Assembly: GCA_900299555.1 (NCBI GenBank)
Contig: OODV01000351.1
Span: 1-40,005 of the forward strand
Direction of reading: 5' to 3'
Origin: an uncultured Endozoicomonas sp.
GTDB taxonomy: Bacteria; Pseudomonadota; Gammaproteobacteria; Pseudomonadales; Endozoicomonadaceae
DNA: 40,005 nt
The position numbers and the translations under genes were made by a program. The notes under the pieces were generated by a model. That model had not been told where the DNA came from. It saw only the letters and a program-made list of their open reading frames with translations, and searched no databases. This document shows, piece after piece, positions 1-8,860 of the stretch (its first letter is position 1; each line of letters begins with the position of its first letter).

Positions 1-344
1 AAAAAAAGATCCAGTAGTGTTCACGGACTTGCTATATGTTTTGTCCCGTACATAGCGGCAGCATGACTCAACGTAACATGCAGCCTCGGCCAATAAAGAT
101 AATGACAGTTTGTTATTTGGATATACATATCGGCTATCTATCATTATTTGAATTAAAAACTAGATTTCCAAAATATCCAGTTAAATGATGATATACCTGA
201 AGAATAAACTTGATACTTAACCAAGCCGAAGAGAGGTAAGCAAAAAAAGAAACTGCTCAAAAGCTCAAACTTTCGAGTTTTTGATTGAAGGCCATACTCA
301 GAACAAAAAAGAGGAAAGCTATACCTGATATTTAGTCCAGATAC
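1..344. other. gene-free window end
   Basis: I see no supportable gene here. The stretch is AT-rich with stops in all frames. The one longer minus-strand open frame (153-425) runs straight through the tRNA-Leu gene and its terminator, so it is an artefact. In E. coli rimP-nusA-infB follows this tRNA; no trace of rimP is visible in these 344 bases. Confidence 0.6.
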
Positions 345-378
345 AAAAAAAGCCGTAAGAATAATTCTTACAGCTTTT
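345..378 (-). terminator. intrinsic terminator after tRNA-Leu
   Basis: Read on the minus strand, AAAAGC-x-GTAAGA pairs with TCTTAC-x-GCTTTT around a short AT loop and is followed by a run of seven T. It begins 3 bases past the encoded CCA of the tRNA. It probably ends the tpiA-secG-tRNA transcript. Confidence 0.8.
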
Positions 379-381
379 ATT

Positions 382-468
382 TGGTGCCGAAGACGAGACT
401 CGAACTCGTACGCCCATACAGGCACTGCCCCCTCAAGACAGCGTGTCTACCAATTCCACCACTTCGGC
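382..468 (-). tRNA. leuU: tRNA-Leu, anticodon GAG
   Basis: This is a class II tRNA of 87 nt including an encoded 3' CCA (382-384). The acceptor arms GCCGAAG (5') and CTTCGGC (3') pair fully. The D-arm reads TGGTGGAATTGGTAGACAC, the anticodon loop CTTGAGG gives anticodon GAG (432-434), a long variable arm follows, and the T-arm carries GAGTTCGAGTCTC. The same tRNA-Leu(GAG) gene, leuU, follows secG in E. coli, which supports the call. The spacer to secG is only 70 bases with no clear promoter, so co-transcription with secG is likely. Confidence 0.97.
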
Positions 469-538
469 CTTAACTGCCGCTCGCAGCGACAGTGAAATTA
501 TTTCTGAAAACCCTTTGTAAATCAATAAGATTTTAATC

Positions 539-946
539 TTACTTAGTGCTTTCAGAGTTATTGGAGCCACTACTCTCAACGGGCTGAGACTCTAACACAG
601 GTGCATCGCTTTCGGTAGTACTTTCTAAAGCATCTACCGAAAATGGCGCATCATTAGCAGGTACAATCTGCTCAATCTGAACAGAGGGTAAACCAGCACT
701 TGCAACACCATCAGCTTTCTGCCTGGCCATCACCGCCAGACCAATACTGGTGACAAAAAATACCGTCGCCAATATCGCTGTTGTTCGACTCAAGAAATTA
801 GCTGAGCCCTGACTCCCAAACACCGTTTGAGAAGCCCCTGAGCCAAAACTGGCTCCTGTTTCTGCACCTTTGCCTTGCTGCAGCATGATCAGAGCGATCA
901 CACCAACAGCTACCAGCACGTGCACAAGAAGAATAATGGTTTCCAT
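539..946 (-). CDS. secG: SecG, protein-export membrane subunit
   Basis: SecG is the small non-essential subunit of the SecYEG translocon in the inner membrane and assists SecA-driven export. The 135-residue product starts METIILLVHV and has two hydrophobic segments (about residues 3-22 and 55-73) flanking the conserved QQGKGAETGASFGSGASQTV loop. An ATG 21 bases further upstream would lie inside tpiA; the chosen ATG (946) follows the tpiA stop by 2 bases, which fits translational coupling. The protein is longer than E. coli SecG (110 residues) because of a hydrophilic tail rich in Ser, Glu and Pro after residue 80. SecY is encoded at 17431-18753. Confidence 0.95.
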   Translation of the reverse strand: METIILLVHVLVAVGVIALIMLQQGKGAETGASFGSGASQTVFGSQGSANFLSRTTAILATVFFVTSIGLAVMARQKADGVASAGLPSVQIEQIVPANDAPFSVDALESTTESDAPVLESQPVESSGSNNSESTK

Positions 947-948
947 TA

Positions 949-1695
949 CTAGCCCGCAGCGTGACAAATCACCTTAAAATCAGCAGCTATCAATGAAGCA
1001 CCACCGATAAGACCACCATCAACATCAGGCTGTCTCATCAGTTCTGCTGCGTTGTCAGCCTTCATACTACCACCATACAGAACACGGGTTCTGTCCGCCA
1101 TGGACGGATCGTTCTCTGCCAGCAGCGCACGAATATCAGCATGAACTTCCTGCGCCTGTTCTGGTGTTGCAGTCAGACCAGTACCGATAGCCCAAACTGG
1201 TTCATAGGCAATTACAAAATTAGCCAGAAGCTCCGGACCTGCAGCCCGAAGCACAGTATTTATCTGGTGGGCAACTATCTTCATAGTATCACCAGATTCG
1301 CGCTCAGACAGGGTCTCGCCAACACAAAGGACGGGGACCAGACCCTGATCAACCAGAGCACAGAATTTCGCTGCCACATCTGCATCCGTTTCTCCAAACA
1401 GAGAACGACGCTCAGAGTGACCAATCAAAACATATTCACAGCCAAGATCTTTGGCCATTAGAGGAGAGATCTCACCAGTATAGGCACCTGACAACTGATC
1501 AGAGACGTTCTGTACACCGAACTTAACAGATGAACCACTCAACAGATCGCGAACCTGCTGAACATATACGCTAGGTGGAAAAACAAGCACCTCAGCCTTG
1601 GTTTCAAGCCCAGAAAGGATTCCATCAACAAGCTCACGGATACTGTCTGAAGATCCATTCATCTTCCAGTTTCCGGCTACCAGTGGCTGACGCAT
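949..1695 (-). CDS. tpiA: triosephosphate isomerase
   Basis: TpiA interconverts dihydroxyacetone phosphate and glyceraldehyde-3-phosphate in cytosolic glycolysis and gluconeogenesis. The 248-residue TIM barrel shows all signatures: GNWKMNG with Lys11, IGHSERR with the electrophilic His93, AYEPVWAIGTG with catalytic Glu165 and the flexible loop, and the phosphate-binding YGGS and GGLIGGASL segments. Length matches the family (E. coli 255). It lies 2 bases upstream of secG. An upstream insert (1696-3306) separates it from glmM, so it should have its own promoter in 1696-2098, although I could not place one with confidence. Confidence 0.98.
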   Translation of the reverse strand: MRQPLVAGNWKMNGSSDSIRELVDGILSGLETKAEVLVFPPSVYVQQVRDLLSGSSVKFGVQNVSDQLSGAYTGEISPLMAKDLGCEYVLIGHSERRSLFGETDADVAAKFCALVDQGLVPVLCVGETLSERESGDTMKIVAHQINTVLRAAGPELLANFVIAYEPVWAIGTGLTATPEQAQEVHADIRALLAENDPSMADRTRVLYGGSMKADNAAELMRQPDVDGGLIGGASLIAADFKVICHAAG

Positions 1696-2098
1696 ACCGC
1701 TTACCTCTTTGATCGCGAGGCGGGAATACTAACCCGAAAGCTAGGAACATACAACAAATTCACCTTGTCTCAGAGGAAGAAAGCACTCGACTTAGACCAC
1801 CACTATTACTGGCTTTCAAGCTATTTTTACTGCTATTTTCACTACTAACCAATTCGACAATTTGCTGAAAATCCACCATGTAGCTATATATGTCATCAAG
1901 GTACTTTTCAAGTACTCAGAAGTTATTTTCAGTCAATCGTGAGACCAACTCTATGGTTAGGATTATCATATAGCCACAATATCGTTTTATTTCTTTGGTT
2001 TATCTGGAATTACCACGGCCTGCCGAACACTTCACAAATCACACACGTTATTTATATCCCTTACCGCTCTTTTTAGTCCGGTCATGAGGACGTTAAGT
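1696..2098. other. intergenic region between divergent tpiA and a YadA-like pseudogene
   Basis: This 403-base AT-rich stretch has no supportable gene. It must hold the tpiA promoter (minus strand) and whatever promoter served the plus-strand surface-protein gene. A good ribosome-binding site, GAGGA, ends 8 bases before the ATG at 2099. I do not see a convincing pair of -35/-10 boxes for either gene. Confidence 0.5.
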
Positions 2099-2780
2099 AT
2101 GAAATCTCTGGTGGCCATTGCCGTAGCTATCCCGCAAGTAATTGCACTTATCCAGTGCTGATACAAGCCCACAGACTACTCTACCCTCTGTTGAGATTAA
2201 TGCTCCCAGCAGCGATCAAGAGCCTTTGAATTCAAAGCTCAAAGAGATGGCTGATGTAAACCGCGATGCGATTAACATGCAGTAGGTTTACATGAATACC
2301 CAATATCCCCACCTTAGCAAAACTGTATACAAGAACGGACTGTTAACTTTAAAGCCAAGCTGGCCAGAGGGAAACTATAGCTACAATAGAGATGGTCAAA
2401 CTTATACGGCCGCCGCCCGAGACCTTTCCATACAGCTTTTTAACCCTCAGCAACAACATAAAGCAACGGAACAGGTAACACAGGAAATCACTCACCTGAC
2501 AGAACAGTTAAACCTTACTGCCAACACCTATGACTCACTCTCCCATCAGGTCGAAAAACAAGCCAGAGCCATTAGTGTGAATGCAGCACTTTCTGCAATC
2601 CCCTCCGGTTATCGATCTGAGCAAAACTTCATTGGAATAGGTTTTGGCTATTTCGACCAGCATTCAGCCATTGCAGTAGGCATATCTCGTCGCTTTGACA
2701 GCGGGGTGATTATTCAAGGACGATATGGAAGTTCAGAAGGAACATCAGTGGTCTCAGCTGGTGCAGGTATTAGCTTTTAA
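2099..2780 (+). pseudogene. YadA-anchor-type surface protein, broken by a frameshift and an amber stop
   Basis: An ATG at 2099 with GAGGA 8 bases upstream opens a signal-peptide-like sequence (MKSLVAIAVAIPQVIAL) that hits a stop at 2159-2161. Removing one base near 2150 joins it to SSADTSPQTTLPS, giving a plausible cleavage after SSA. That frame runs on to an in-frame TAG at 2283-2285 and then, still in the same frame, to the open frame 2292-2780. The last 162 residues contain a hydrophilic, coiled-coil-like stretch (QVTQEITHLTEQLNL) and a C-terminal segment like the YadA membrane anchor: alanine-rich helix, GIGFGYFDQHSAIAVGISRR, and a terminal GAGISF ending in Phe as outer-membrane barrels do. 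The intact protein would be a short trimeric-autotransporter-like protein of about 220 residues. A shorter functional protein from ATG 2292 would lack a signal peptide and is unlikely. Confidence 0.7.
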
Positions 2781-2924
2781 AGTAACCCTTAAGCACATAT
2801 AAAAAAACAATAATACCTACCACTTTGGTTACACAATCCACTACAACTGATTTTCAAGCCAAGATACCAGCCCCCCCCAACAACAAACCTCTTTGGTTCA
2901 CGGGCTGTTAGGATTCCAAGCACA

Positions 2925-3278
2925 GTGACAGGCGGCACTTTCGCTGTACCGGGAACCATTGCAAAAGACTGTTATGAAAACAATCACACACTTGCCAACT
3001 GTAAAAATATAGATAGAAGGACTAATTATCTGGAAGCTACTACTTTAGGTGCTCTAACTGGCTATGCCTGTATTCACATTCTGAAAAGTGTTTACAGTTA
3101 TTTCTTCCTGAACACAGGTAAGAGCCCTACCCCAGAAAATAACCGTCACTCTGAAGCAAAGGCTCTCAATGGCTACAATAAGACGACAGATATAGAAGAG
3201 AGTACTTACCAACCAGTCCAATCAGACAATAACAACATTACACGACAAAAAGGAGGCCACCTTGAAACTCCAGTGTGA
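2925..3278 (+). CDS. hypothetical protein of 117 residues, possibly a remnant
   Basis: I do not recognise this product. The only start in the frame near the upstream end is GTG at 2925, with a weak AGGA 11 bases before it. The N-terminal third holds three Cys residues (about 16, 26 and 30 including LANCKN); one hydrophobic segment follows (about residues 40-62, LGALTGYACIHILKSVYSYFF), then a polar tail rich in Asn, Thr and Glu. The frame is open upstream to 2814 without an ATG, and a run of eight C lies at 2871-2878, so a longer, frameshifted ancestor is possible. It is convergent with glmM, 28 bases away. It could be a small membrane protein, a fragment, or chance. Confidence 0.35.
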   Translation: MTGGTFAVPGTIAKDCYENNHTLANCKNIDRRTNYLEATTLGALTGYACIHILKSVYSYFFLNTGKSPTPENNRHSEAKALNGYNKTTDIEESTYQPVQSDNNNITRQKGGHLETPV

Positions 3279-3306
3279 AGCACAGCCAAAACCACGTTGC
3301 CAGCCC

Positions 3307-4650
3307 TTAGCTCATCTCTTTTTCAACAACCTTCGCCAGCTTTTCTACCTGGGCCTGTACATGAGCACCATCTTCACCTTCCACCATCACCCGAATGACT
3401 GGCTCTGTGCCTGAAGGTCTCAGCAGCACACGGCCTTTTCCAGCCATTTCTTCTTCTGCTTTCTTTACCGCCTCAACAATGCCCGGGATAGTGTCGGTAT
3501 CACGCTTATTCTGAACGCGGACATTAATCATGATTTGAGGATAAAGCGTAATTGCACCAACCATTTCAGAAAGCGATTTACCTGAGGTCTGCATCGCTTT
3601 CAACACCTTCAGCGCGGCAACAATCCCGTCCCCCGTCGTCGAAGCATCACGACAGATAATATGACCAGATGACTCTCCGCCCAACTGCCAGTCATTGGCT
3701 ATCAAAAGCTCATTCACATAACGATCCCCAACATTCGCCCGGGCAAAGGGGATACCAGCAGCCTCCAGGGCTTTTTCCATGCCGAGGTTTGTCATCAATG
3801 TGCCTACAACACCACCATTCAGTACCCCTCTATAGTGACGATCCATGGCAATAATAAAGAGCAACTGATCACCATCAACGATTTCACCCTTGTCATCCAC
3901 CATGATGACCCGGTCACCATCACCATCAAAAGCTATACCCAGGTCCGCACCAGTCTCTTTAACTCTTGCAGCCATACCTTCTGGCTTGGTAGAGCCCGCA
4001 TCTTCATTAATATTGACACCATCCGGACTGGTCCCCATGGCAATAACTTCAGCGCCTAATTCACGAAAGACTGCGGGTCCGACCTGATACGTTGCGCCGT
4101 GGCCAGCATCAATCACAATTTTCATACCGCGCAGATCCAGCTGCTGAGAGGTACTGCCTTTGCAGTACTCAATGTATCGACCAGCAGCATCGTCCATCCG
4201 CGTGACTTTCCCCAGACACAGGGAATCCACCACGTCGATCTCCGATTCAAGCAACGCCTCAATTTTCAACTCAACGTCATCGGAGAGCTTGGTACCATCA
4301 CCTGCAAAAAACTTAATACCATTGTCGTAAAATGGGTTATGAGAAGCACTGATTACAATGCCTGCCTGCCCATTGAATGTACGAGTCAGATAAGCAATAG
4401 CAGGGGTTGGCATTGGCCCAGTCAGAACAACATCAATACCGGCTGCAGACAGGCCGGCTTCCAGGGCAGACTCAAACATATAACCGGAGATGCGGGTATC
4501 CTTACCAATAATTACCTTCCCCTCACCTTCTTCAGCCAGCACACTGCCAGCCGCCCAACCCAGCTTAAGGACAAAATCTGGTGTAATTGGAAAGTCACCA
4601 ACCTTCCCACGAATCCCGTCGGTACCAAAATATTTGCGCGCCATAGCCAT
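3307..4650 (-). CDS. glmM: phosphoglucosamine mutase
   Basis: GlmM converts glucosamine-6-phosphate to glucosamine-1-phosphate on the route to UDP-GlcNAc for peptidoglycan and LPS. The 447-residue product (E. coli 445) has the four-domain phosphohexomutase plan: [10 protein letters not shown] at residues 6-15, the active-site phosphoserine loop [15 protein letters not shown] (catalytic Ser103), the Mg-binding DGDGDR (242-247), the sugar-binding GGESSGH, and the C-terminal phosphate-binding [12 protein letters not shown]. Two in-frame ATGs are possible: 4650 (used here) and 4644, which would give MARKYFG as in most homologues. Neither has a strong ribosome-binding site. It lies 195 bases downstream of folP. 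Confidence 0.97.
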   Translation of the reverse strand: MAMARKYFGTDGIRGKVGDFPITPDFVLKLGWAAGSVLAEEGEGKVIIGKDTRISGYMFESALEAGLSAAGIDVVLTGPMPTPAIAYLTRTFNGQAGIVISASHNPFYDNGIKFFAGDGTKLSDDVELKIEALLESEIDVVDSLCLGKVTRMDDAAGRYIEYCKGSTSQQLDLRGMKIVIDAGHGATYQVGPAVFRELGAEVIAMGTSPDGVNINEDAGSTKPEGMAARVKETGADLGIAFDGDGDRVIMVDDKGEIVDGDQLLFIIAMDRHYRGVLNGGVVGTLMTNLGMEKALEAAGIPFARANVGDRYVNELLIANDWQLGGESSGHIICRDASTTGDGIVAALKVLKAMQTSGKSLSEMVGAITLYPQIMINVRVQNKRDTDTIPGIVEAVKKAEEEMAGKGRVLLRPSGTEPVIRVMVEGEDGAHVQAQVEKLAKVVEKEMS

Positions 4651-4845
4651 TTACCAAAAATGTATTTGAAAGCAATAACGGGTAATCATCTCACTCATTC
4701 AAGTGAACCACCAGTACCATGAGAGAGCTTTGGTAATAACAAAGGAATTATGAAAAGAGTAAAACCGGAGACATTATGGTTAAGTGACTCCCCACCACCT
4801 CAGTGACACATATCTGAGCTGGCAGGTGTCATAGATATCAGACAG

Positions 4846-5691
4846 TTATGCTTCGTCAACGGCTTGAAGAAAGCGGATAACATCTACTGTTTCCCGCACG
4901 TCATGCACACGGATAATATGGGCTCCGGCCTGAGCAGCCAACATGGCAGCAGCCAGACTACCAGGAAGCCGGTCGTCAGTGTCTCGGCCAAGCGTTGACC
5001 CAATAAAGGACTTCCGTGACATACCAGCAAAGACTGGCAGACCCAGCTCATGAAAGCGACGAAACCCTTTCAACATTTCAAGGTCATAAACCGGTGTTTT
5101 ACCAAACATCCCACCACCAAACCCCGGATCAAGAATCAGCCGTTCTCTGACAATCCCTGCATTTTCACAGCGCTCTACACAATCCATCAGGTACTGACTG
5201 ACCTCTTCGACCACATCGCCATAAACTGGAACAAAACCTGGCTCCGGCTGATTAATCAGCGAATGCATAAGATTCACCGGAACATTGGTATCTGCCGCCG
5301 CTTCCAGAGCCCCCTCGCGATGCAACGCACGCACATCATTGATAATCCCGGCACCGGCTTTTACCGCTTCTCTGATCACCAAAGGAGAGCTGGTATCAAT
5401 GGAAATAATCACATTAAAGCGTGATGCCAAGCCTTCTATAACTGGCAGCACACGCTCCAGCTCCTGTTCCTGAGTAGGCGCCCCTGCTGCACCTGGCCGA
5501 GTTGATTCACCACCAATATCGAGAATATCTACCCCATCCTTAATCATCTGTTCTGCGACATTTAGCCAGTCATCAGAACAACGACTCCCTTCATAAAAAG
5601 AGTCTGGCGTAATATTCAAAATACCCATGACCCTGGGCTTACTCAGATCCAGTATTTTCCCTGCACAATTCAACTTAAATTCACTGCTCAT
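4846..5691 (-). CDS. folP: dihydropteroate synthase
   Basis: FolP condenses p-aminobenzoate with dihydropterin pyrophosphate in folate synthesis and is the sulfonamide target. The 281-residue TIM barrel shows GILNITPDSF (residues 23-32), DIGGESTRPGA (58-68), SIDTSSP (97-103), the pterin-pocket INDVRAL, DPGFGG and the substrate loop GMSRKSFIG (223-231), ending in HDVRETVD. The usual DPGFGFGK loop reads DPGFGGGMFGK, about three residues longer than in E. coli. The start ATG follows GAGGAG with short spacing. A strong terminator (5833-5859) separates it from ftsH, so folP probably has its own promoter in 5692-5830, unlike a simple ftsH-folP-glmM operon. Confidence 0.96.
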   Translation of the reverse strand: MSSEFKLNCAGKILDLSKPRVMGILNITPDSFYEGSRCSDDWLNVAEQMIKDGVDILDIGGESTRPGAAGAPTQEQELERVLPVIEGLASRFNVIISIDTSSPLVIREAVKAGAGIINDVRALHREGALEAAADTNVPVNLMHSLINQPEPGFVPVYGDVVEEVSQYLMDCVERCENAGIVRERLILDPGFGGGMFGKTPVYDLEMLKGFRRFHELGLPVFAGMSRKSFIGSTLGRDTDDRLPGSLAAAMLAAQAGAHIIRVHDVRETVDVIRFLQAVDEA

Positions 5692-5832
5692 GAAAGCTCC
5701 TCAGATACAGGGACAGCCAGACGTTTTTATTCGCAGATAACTGCCCTGATAAATCACTACCCCTGAAATTGATATACCAAAAGTAGTCACAAATGCAGAT
5801 AGCAATGATGTATTTATAAATACGGAAGGTAT

Positions 5833-5859
5833 AAAAAAGGGCAGGAAAAACCTGCCCTT
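5833..5859 (-). terminator. intrinsic terminator after ftsH
   Basis: On the minus strand AAGGGCAGG pairs perfectly with CCTGCCCTT around a TTTTT loop and is followed by a T run. It lies 25 bases past the ftsH stop. A 9-bp GC-rich stem with a U tract is a textbook Rho-independent terminator. Confidence 0.88.
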
Positions 5860-5883
5860 CACAATCATAGACCTGACTTCAAA

Positions 5884-7848
5884 TCAGTGCTCCCCAGCAG
5901 GACCACCAATTGAGCTATCGCTGTCTTTTTTATCAGTCTCTTCTGTTTTCACTTTCGGCTCGTCTGCAGCAGCCTCAACACCACCGTCATTATTATCCTG
6001 GTCGCCAGGATCCTTAGGAGGGCGAACTTCCCGGCCGGCCATGATGTCATCGATCTGATCACTGTCGATGGTTTCGTACTGAATAAGAGCCTCAGCCATT
6101 TTATCAAGCTTGTCACGGTTATCCACAAGGATCTGGTTAGCCCGGGAGTAGCATTCGTCGACAACACGACGCACCTCCTCGTCAATGATCTTTGCTGTTT
6201 CACCGGAAACATTCATCCTGGAACCACCACTGCCGTAGTTTTTACCCAGGAAAACCTCACCTTCATCCTCATCATAAAGCAGGGGACCCAGCTTTTCAGA
6301 AAGCCCCCACTTGGTCACCATGCTTCTGGCAATTTGGGTAGCACGCTGAATGTCATTGGAGGCACCAGTTGTTACACCATCTTTACCCAGCGTCATTTCC
6401 TCTGCAATCCGACCACCAAATAGAGAACAGATCTGACTAAGCAGCGCCTGACGACTCTGACTGTAACGGTCTTCTTCAGGCAGGAACATGGTAACACCCA
6501 ACGCCCGACCACGAGGAATAATACTCACTTTGTACACAGGATCATGGTCTGGAACCAGTCGGCCAACAATGGCGTGGCCTGCCTCATGGAAAGCGGTATT
6601 GCTCTTTTCCTTATCACTCATCACCATGGATTTGCGCTCTGCACCCATCATGATTTTGTCTTTTGCCTGATCAAACTCTTTCTGGCCGACAGTGCGCTGA
6701 TTAGCACGAGCTGCAAACAGTGCCGCCTCATTGACCAGATTAGCCAGGTCAGCACCGGAGAACCCCGGAGTACCACGGGCAATGACCGAAGGCTTCACAT
6801 TATCAGACACCGGAACCTTGCGCATATGAACTTTGAGGATCTGCTCACGACCACGGATATCAGGTAGTCCAACAACAACCTGGCGGTCAAAACGACCAGG
6901 ACGCAACAATGCAGGATCAAGAACATCCGGACGGTTAGTAGCAGCAATTACAATAATACCGTCGTTCGCTTCAAAACCATCCATCTCAACCAGTAACTGA
7001 TTAAGGGTCTGCTCACGCTCATCGTGACCACCGCCCATACCGGCACCACGATGACGACCAACAGCATCAATCTCGTCGATAAAGATGATACAGGGTGCCT
7101 GCTTCTTGGCCTGCTCAAACATGTCACGAACACGTGAGGCACCAACCCCCACAAACATTTCAACAAAGTCGGAACCAGAGATGGTAAAGAACGGCACCTT
7201 CGCTTCACCAGCAATGGCTTTGGCTATCAGGGTTTTACCGGTACCAGGAGGTCCAACCATCAGAACACCGCGTGGGATACGTCCACCCAGACGCTGGAAC
7301 TTACCCGGGTCTTTCAGAAAGTCCACCAACTCCTGAACATCTTCCTTGGCTTCTTCTACACCGGCAACGTCAGCGAATGTCGTCTTGATCTGGTCTTCAG
7401 ACAACAGACGAGCCTTACTTTTGCCAAAGCTCATCGGGCCTCCACGACCGCCACCGCCACCTTGCATCTGACGCATGAAGAACATGAAGACCGCCAGAAT
7501 GACCAGGATCGGGAAACTGGCTACCAGTAGCTGAGTCCAGATACTTTGCTTTTCAATAGGCTTGGACTCAACCTGAACTTTGCCAAGTAAAAGCTCATCC
7601 ATCAGCTTATTGTCCGGCACCGTGGGTGGCAGGTTAGTTTCGAAGCGCTCACTGTTGTTCAACAGGCCAGTAATGGTAAAACCATCAATAACAACCTTAC
7701 TGACCTGCCGGTTTTCAACCATACTGATGAAGTCAGAGTAGGCAACCTTCTGAGTAGACGATTGCATACCATCGAAATTTTTAAAAACGGTCAATAGCAC
7801 CAAGGCGATTATGACCCAGAGAATCAGATTTTTTGCCATATCATTCAA
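5884..7848 (-). CDS. ftsH: ATP-dependent zinc metalloprotease FtsH
   Basis: FtsH is a hexameric inner-membrane AAA+ protease that extracts and degrades damaged membrane proteins (SecY among them) and, in E. coli, LpxC and sigma-32. The 654-residue product has two membrane segments (about 8-24 and 105-125) flanking a periplasmic domain, a Gly-rich linker, Walker A GPPGTGKT (199-206), Walker B IIFIDEID (254-261), the second region of homology [17 protein letters not shown], and the zinc site HEAGH (421-425). The start is debatable. TTG at 7848 has GAGAGG exactly 8 bases upstream, whereas ATG at 7839 gives MAKNLILW, as in the E. coli protein, but has no site of its own. The tail is acidic and low complexity. 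Confidence 0.98.
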   Translation of the reverse strand: MNDMAKNLILWVIIALVLLTVFKNFDGMQSSTQKVAYSDFISMVENRQVSKVVIDGFTITGLLNNSERFETNLPPTVPDNKLMDELLLGKVQVESKPIEKQSIWTQLLVASFPILVILAVFMFFMRQMQGGGGGRGGPMSFGKSKARLLSEDQIKTTFADVAGVEEAKEDVQELVDFLKDPGKFQRLGGRIPRGVLMVGPPGTGKTLIAKAIAGEAKVPFFTISGSDFVEMFVGVGASRVRDMFEQAKKQAPCIIFIDEIDAVGRHRGAGMGGGHDEREQTLNQLLVEMDGFEANDGIIVIAATNRPDVLDPALLRPGRFDRQVVVGLPDIRGREQILKVHMRKVPVSDNVKPSVIARGTPGFSGADLANLVNEAALFAARANQRTVGQKEFDQAKDKIMMGAERKSMVMSDKEKSNTAFHEAGHAIVGRLVPDHDPVYKVSIIPRGRALGVTMFLPEEDRYSQSRQALLSQICSLFGGRIAEEMTLGKDGVTTGASNDIQRATQIARSMVTKWGLSEKLGPLLYDEDEGEVFLGKNYGSGGSRMNVSGETAKIIDEEVRRVVDECYSRANQILVDNRDKLDKMAEALIQYETIDSDQIDDIMAGREVRPPKDPGDQDNNDGGVEAAADEPKVKTEETDKKDSDSSIGGPAGEH

Positions 7849-8028
7849 GGGGCTAACCTCTCTTGAGCGTACTTAAGCCTCAGGTAATCGTTTAGAATGA
7901 GCACGTTCCCCTGGCTCGCTGGAATTATGTATTAATGCTTATCTGCAACGATACACGATCATCAATCTGTGTAACAGTGATTGTCTTCTATCAAGCTGAT
8001 TAATGCACCCTATAAATAAGATTCCGTA

Positions 8029-8649
8029 TTATCCCCTGAAGCCTGTGGCCAGCAGATACACTTCTCTTGAACGCGCCCTGGAAGCCGAAGGCTTTCGCGT
8101 CTGCACCTTGTCAAAGCTGGTTTTCATATCCTTCAGGTAGGCATCAAAGCCTTCTCCCTGAAAAACCTTGGCTAAAAAAACACCACCTTTACGCAAAACC
8201 TGCCGAGACAAGTCCAATGCCAGCTCTACCAGGTACATTGCATTAGGCTGGTCAACAGTTAGTGCTCCACTCATATTGGGGGCCATATCAGAAATTACAA
8301 GGTCTACCTTATCAGAACCGATGGTTTCCAATATCTGTTCCAGTACAGCGTCTTCTGTGAAATCGCCCTGGACAAAATCGACATCAGCAATAGCATCCAT
8401 GGGTAAAATATCAGAAGCAACTACCCGCCCCTGATCACCCACAAGCTGAACTGCTACCTGAGACCAGCCTCCCGGAGCAGCACCAAGGTCAACCACCTTC
8501 AGACCGGGTCGAAAGATTTTATCTTTCTCCTGAATTTCCAGCAGCTTATAACTGGCTCTGGATCGCCACCCATCTTTTTGCGATTGCTTTACATAATGGT
8601 CATCAAAGTGCTCTTTCAACCAGCGACCACTACTTTTGGATCTCGCCAT
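8029..8649 (-). CDS. rlmE: 23S rRNA 2'-O-ribose methyltransferase RlmE (FtsJ)
   Basis: RlmE methylates the 2'-O of U2552 in the A-loop of 23S rRNA during 50S maturation. The 206-residue product (E. coli 209) has the SAM-binding motif [15 protein letters not shown] and residues matching the K-D-K-E catalytic tetrad: Lys in RASYKLLEI, Asp in [11 protein letters not shown], Lys in [11 protein letters not shown] and Glu in [11 protein letters not shown]. It lies 181 bases upstream of ftsH, the same order as in E. coli. Here the next upstream gene is not yhbY, which has been moved about 3 kb away. Confidence 0.97.
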   Translation of the reverse strand: MARSKSSGRWLKEHFDDHYVKQSQKDGWRSRASYKLLEIQEKDKIFRPGLKVVDLGAAPGGWSQVAVQLVGDQGRVVASDILPMDAIADVDFVQGDFTEDAVLEQILETIGSDKVDLVISDMAPNMSGALTVDQPNAMYLVELALDLSRQVLRKGGVFLAKVFQGEGFDAYLKDMKTSFDKVQTRKPSASRARSREVYLLATGFRG

Positions 8650-8860
8650 AGTCTTTTTGCAAACTGCCTATATGAACCTGATAGTTGTAAACAGACAACT
8701 ATTAGCCAGAAAAATGAAGGGGATAGAAGTCAATATACGAAAAGAACAGCTGAGCAATCAACTGATCAAGTGAAAGCCATACAAATAATATAGTATCTAT
8801 CCTGACTGCGATAGAAGGAGAAGGCAAAAGATTAAGAGGCAAACTAGGTATTACTGTGCA

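Noticed and set aside
153-425. 90-codon minus-strand open frame
   Set aside because: It starts inside the tRNA-Leu gene and runs through its terminator; the first residues are simply the tRNA read as codons.
4740-4845. Possible terminator after folP
   Set aside because: A six-base inverted pair (TGACAC/GTGTCA) is present but widely spaced and without a T run.
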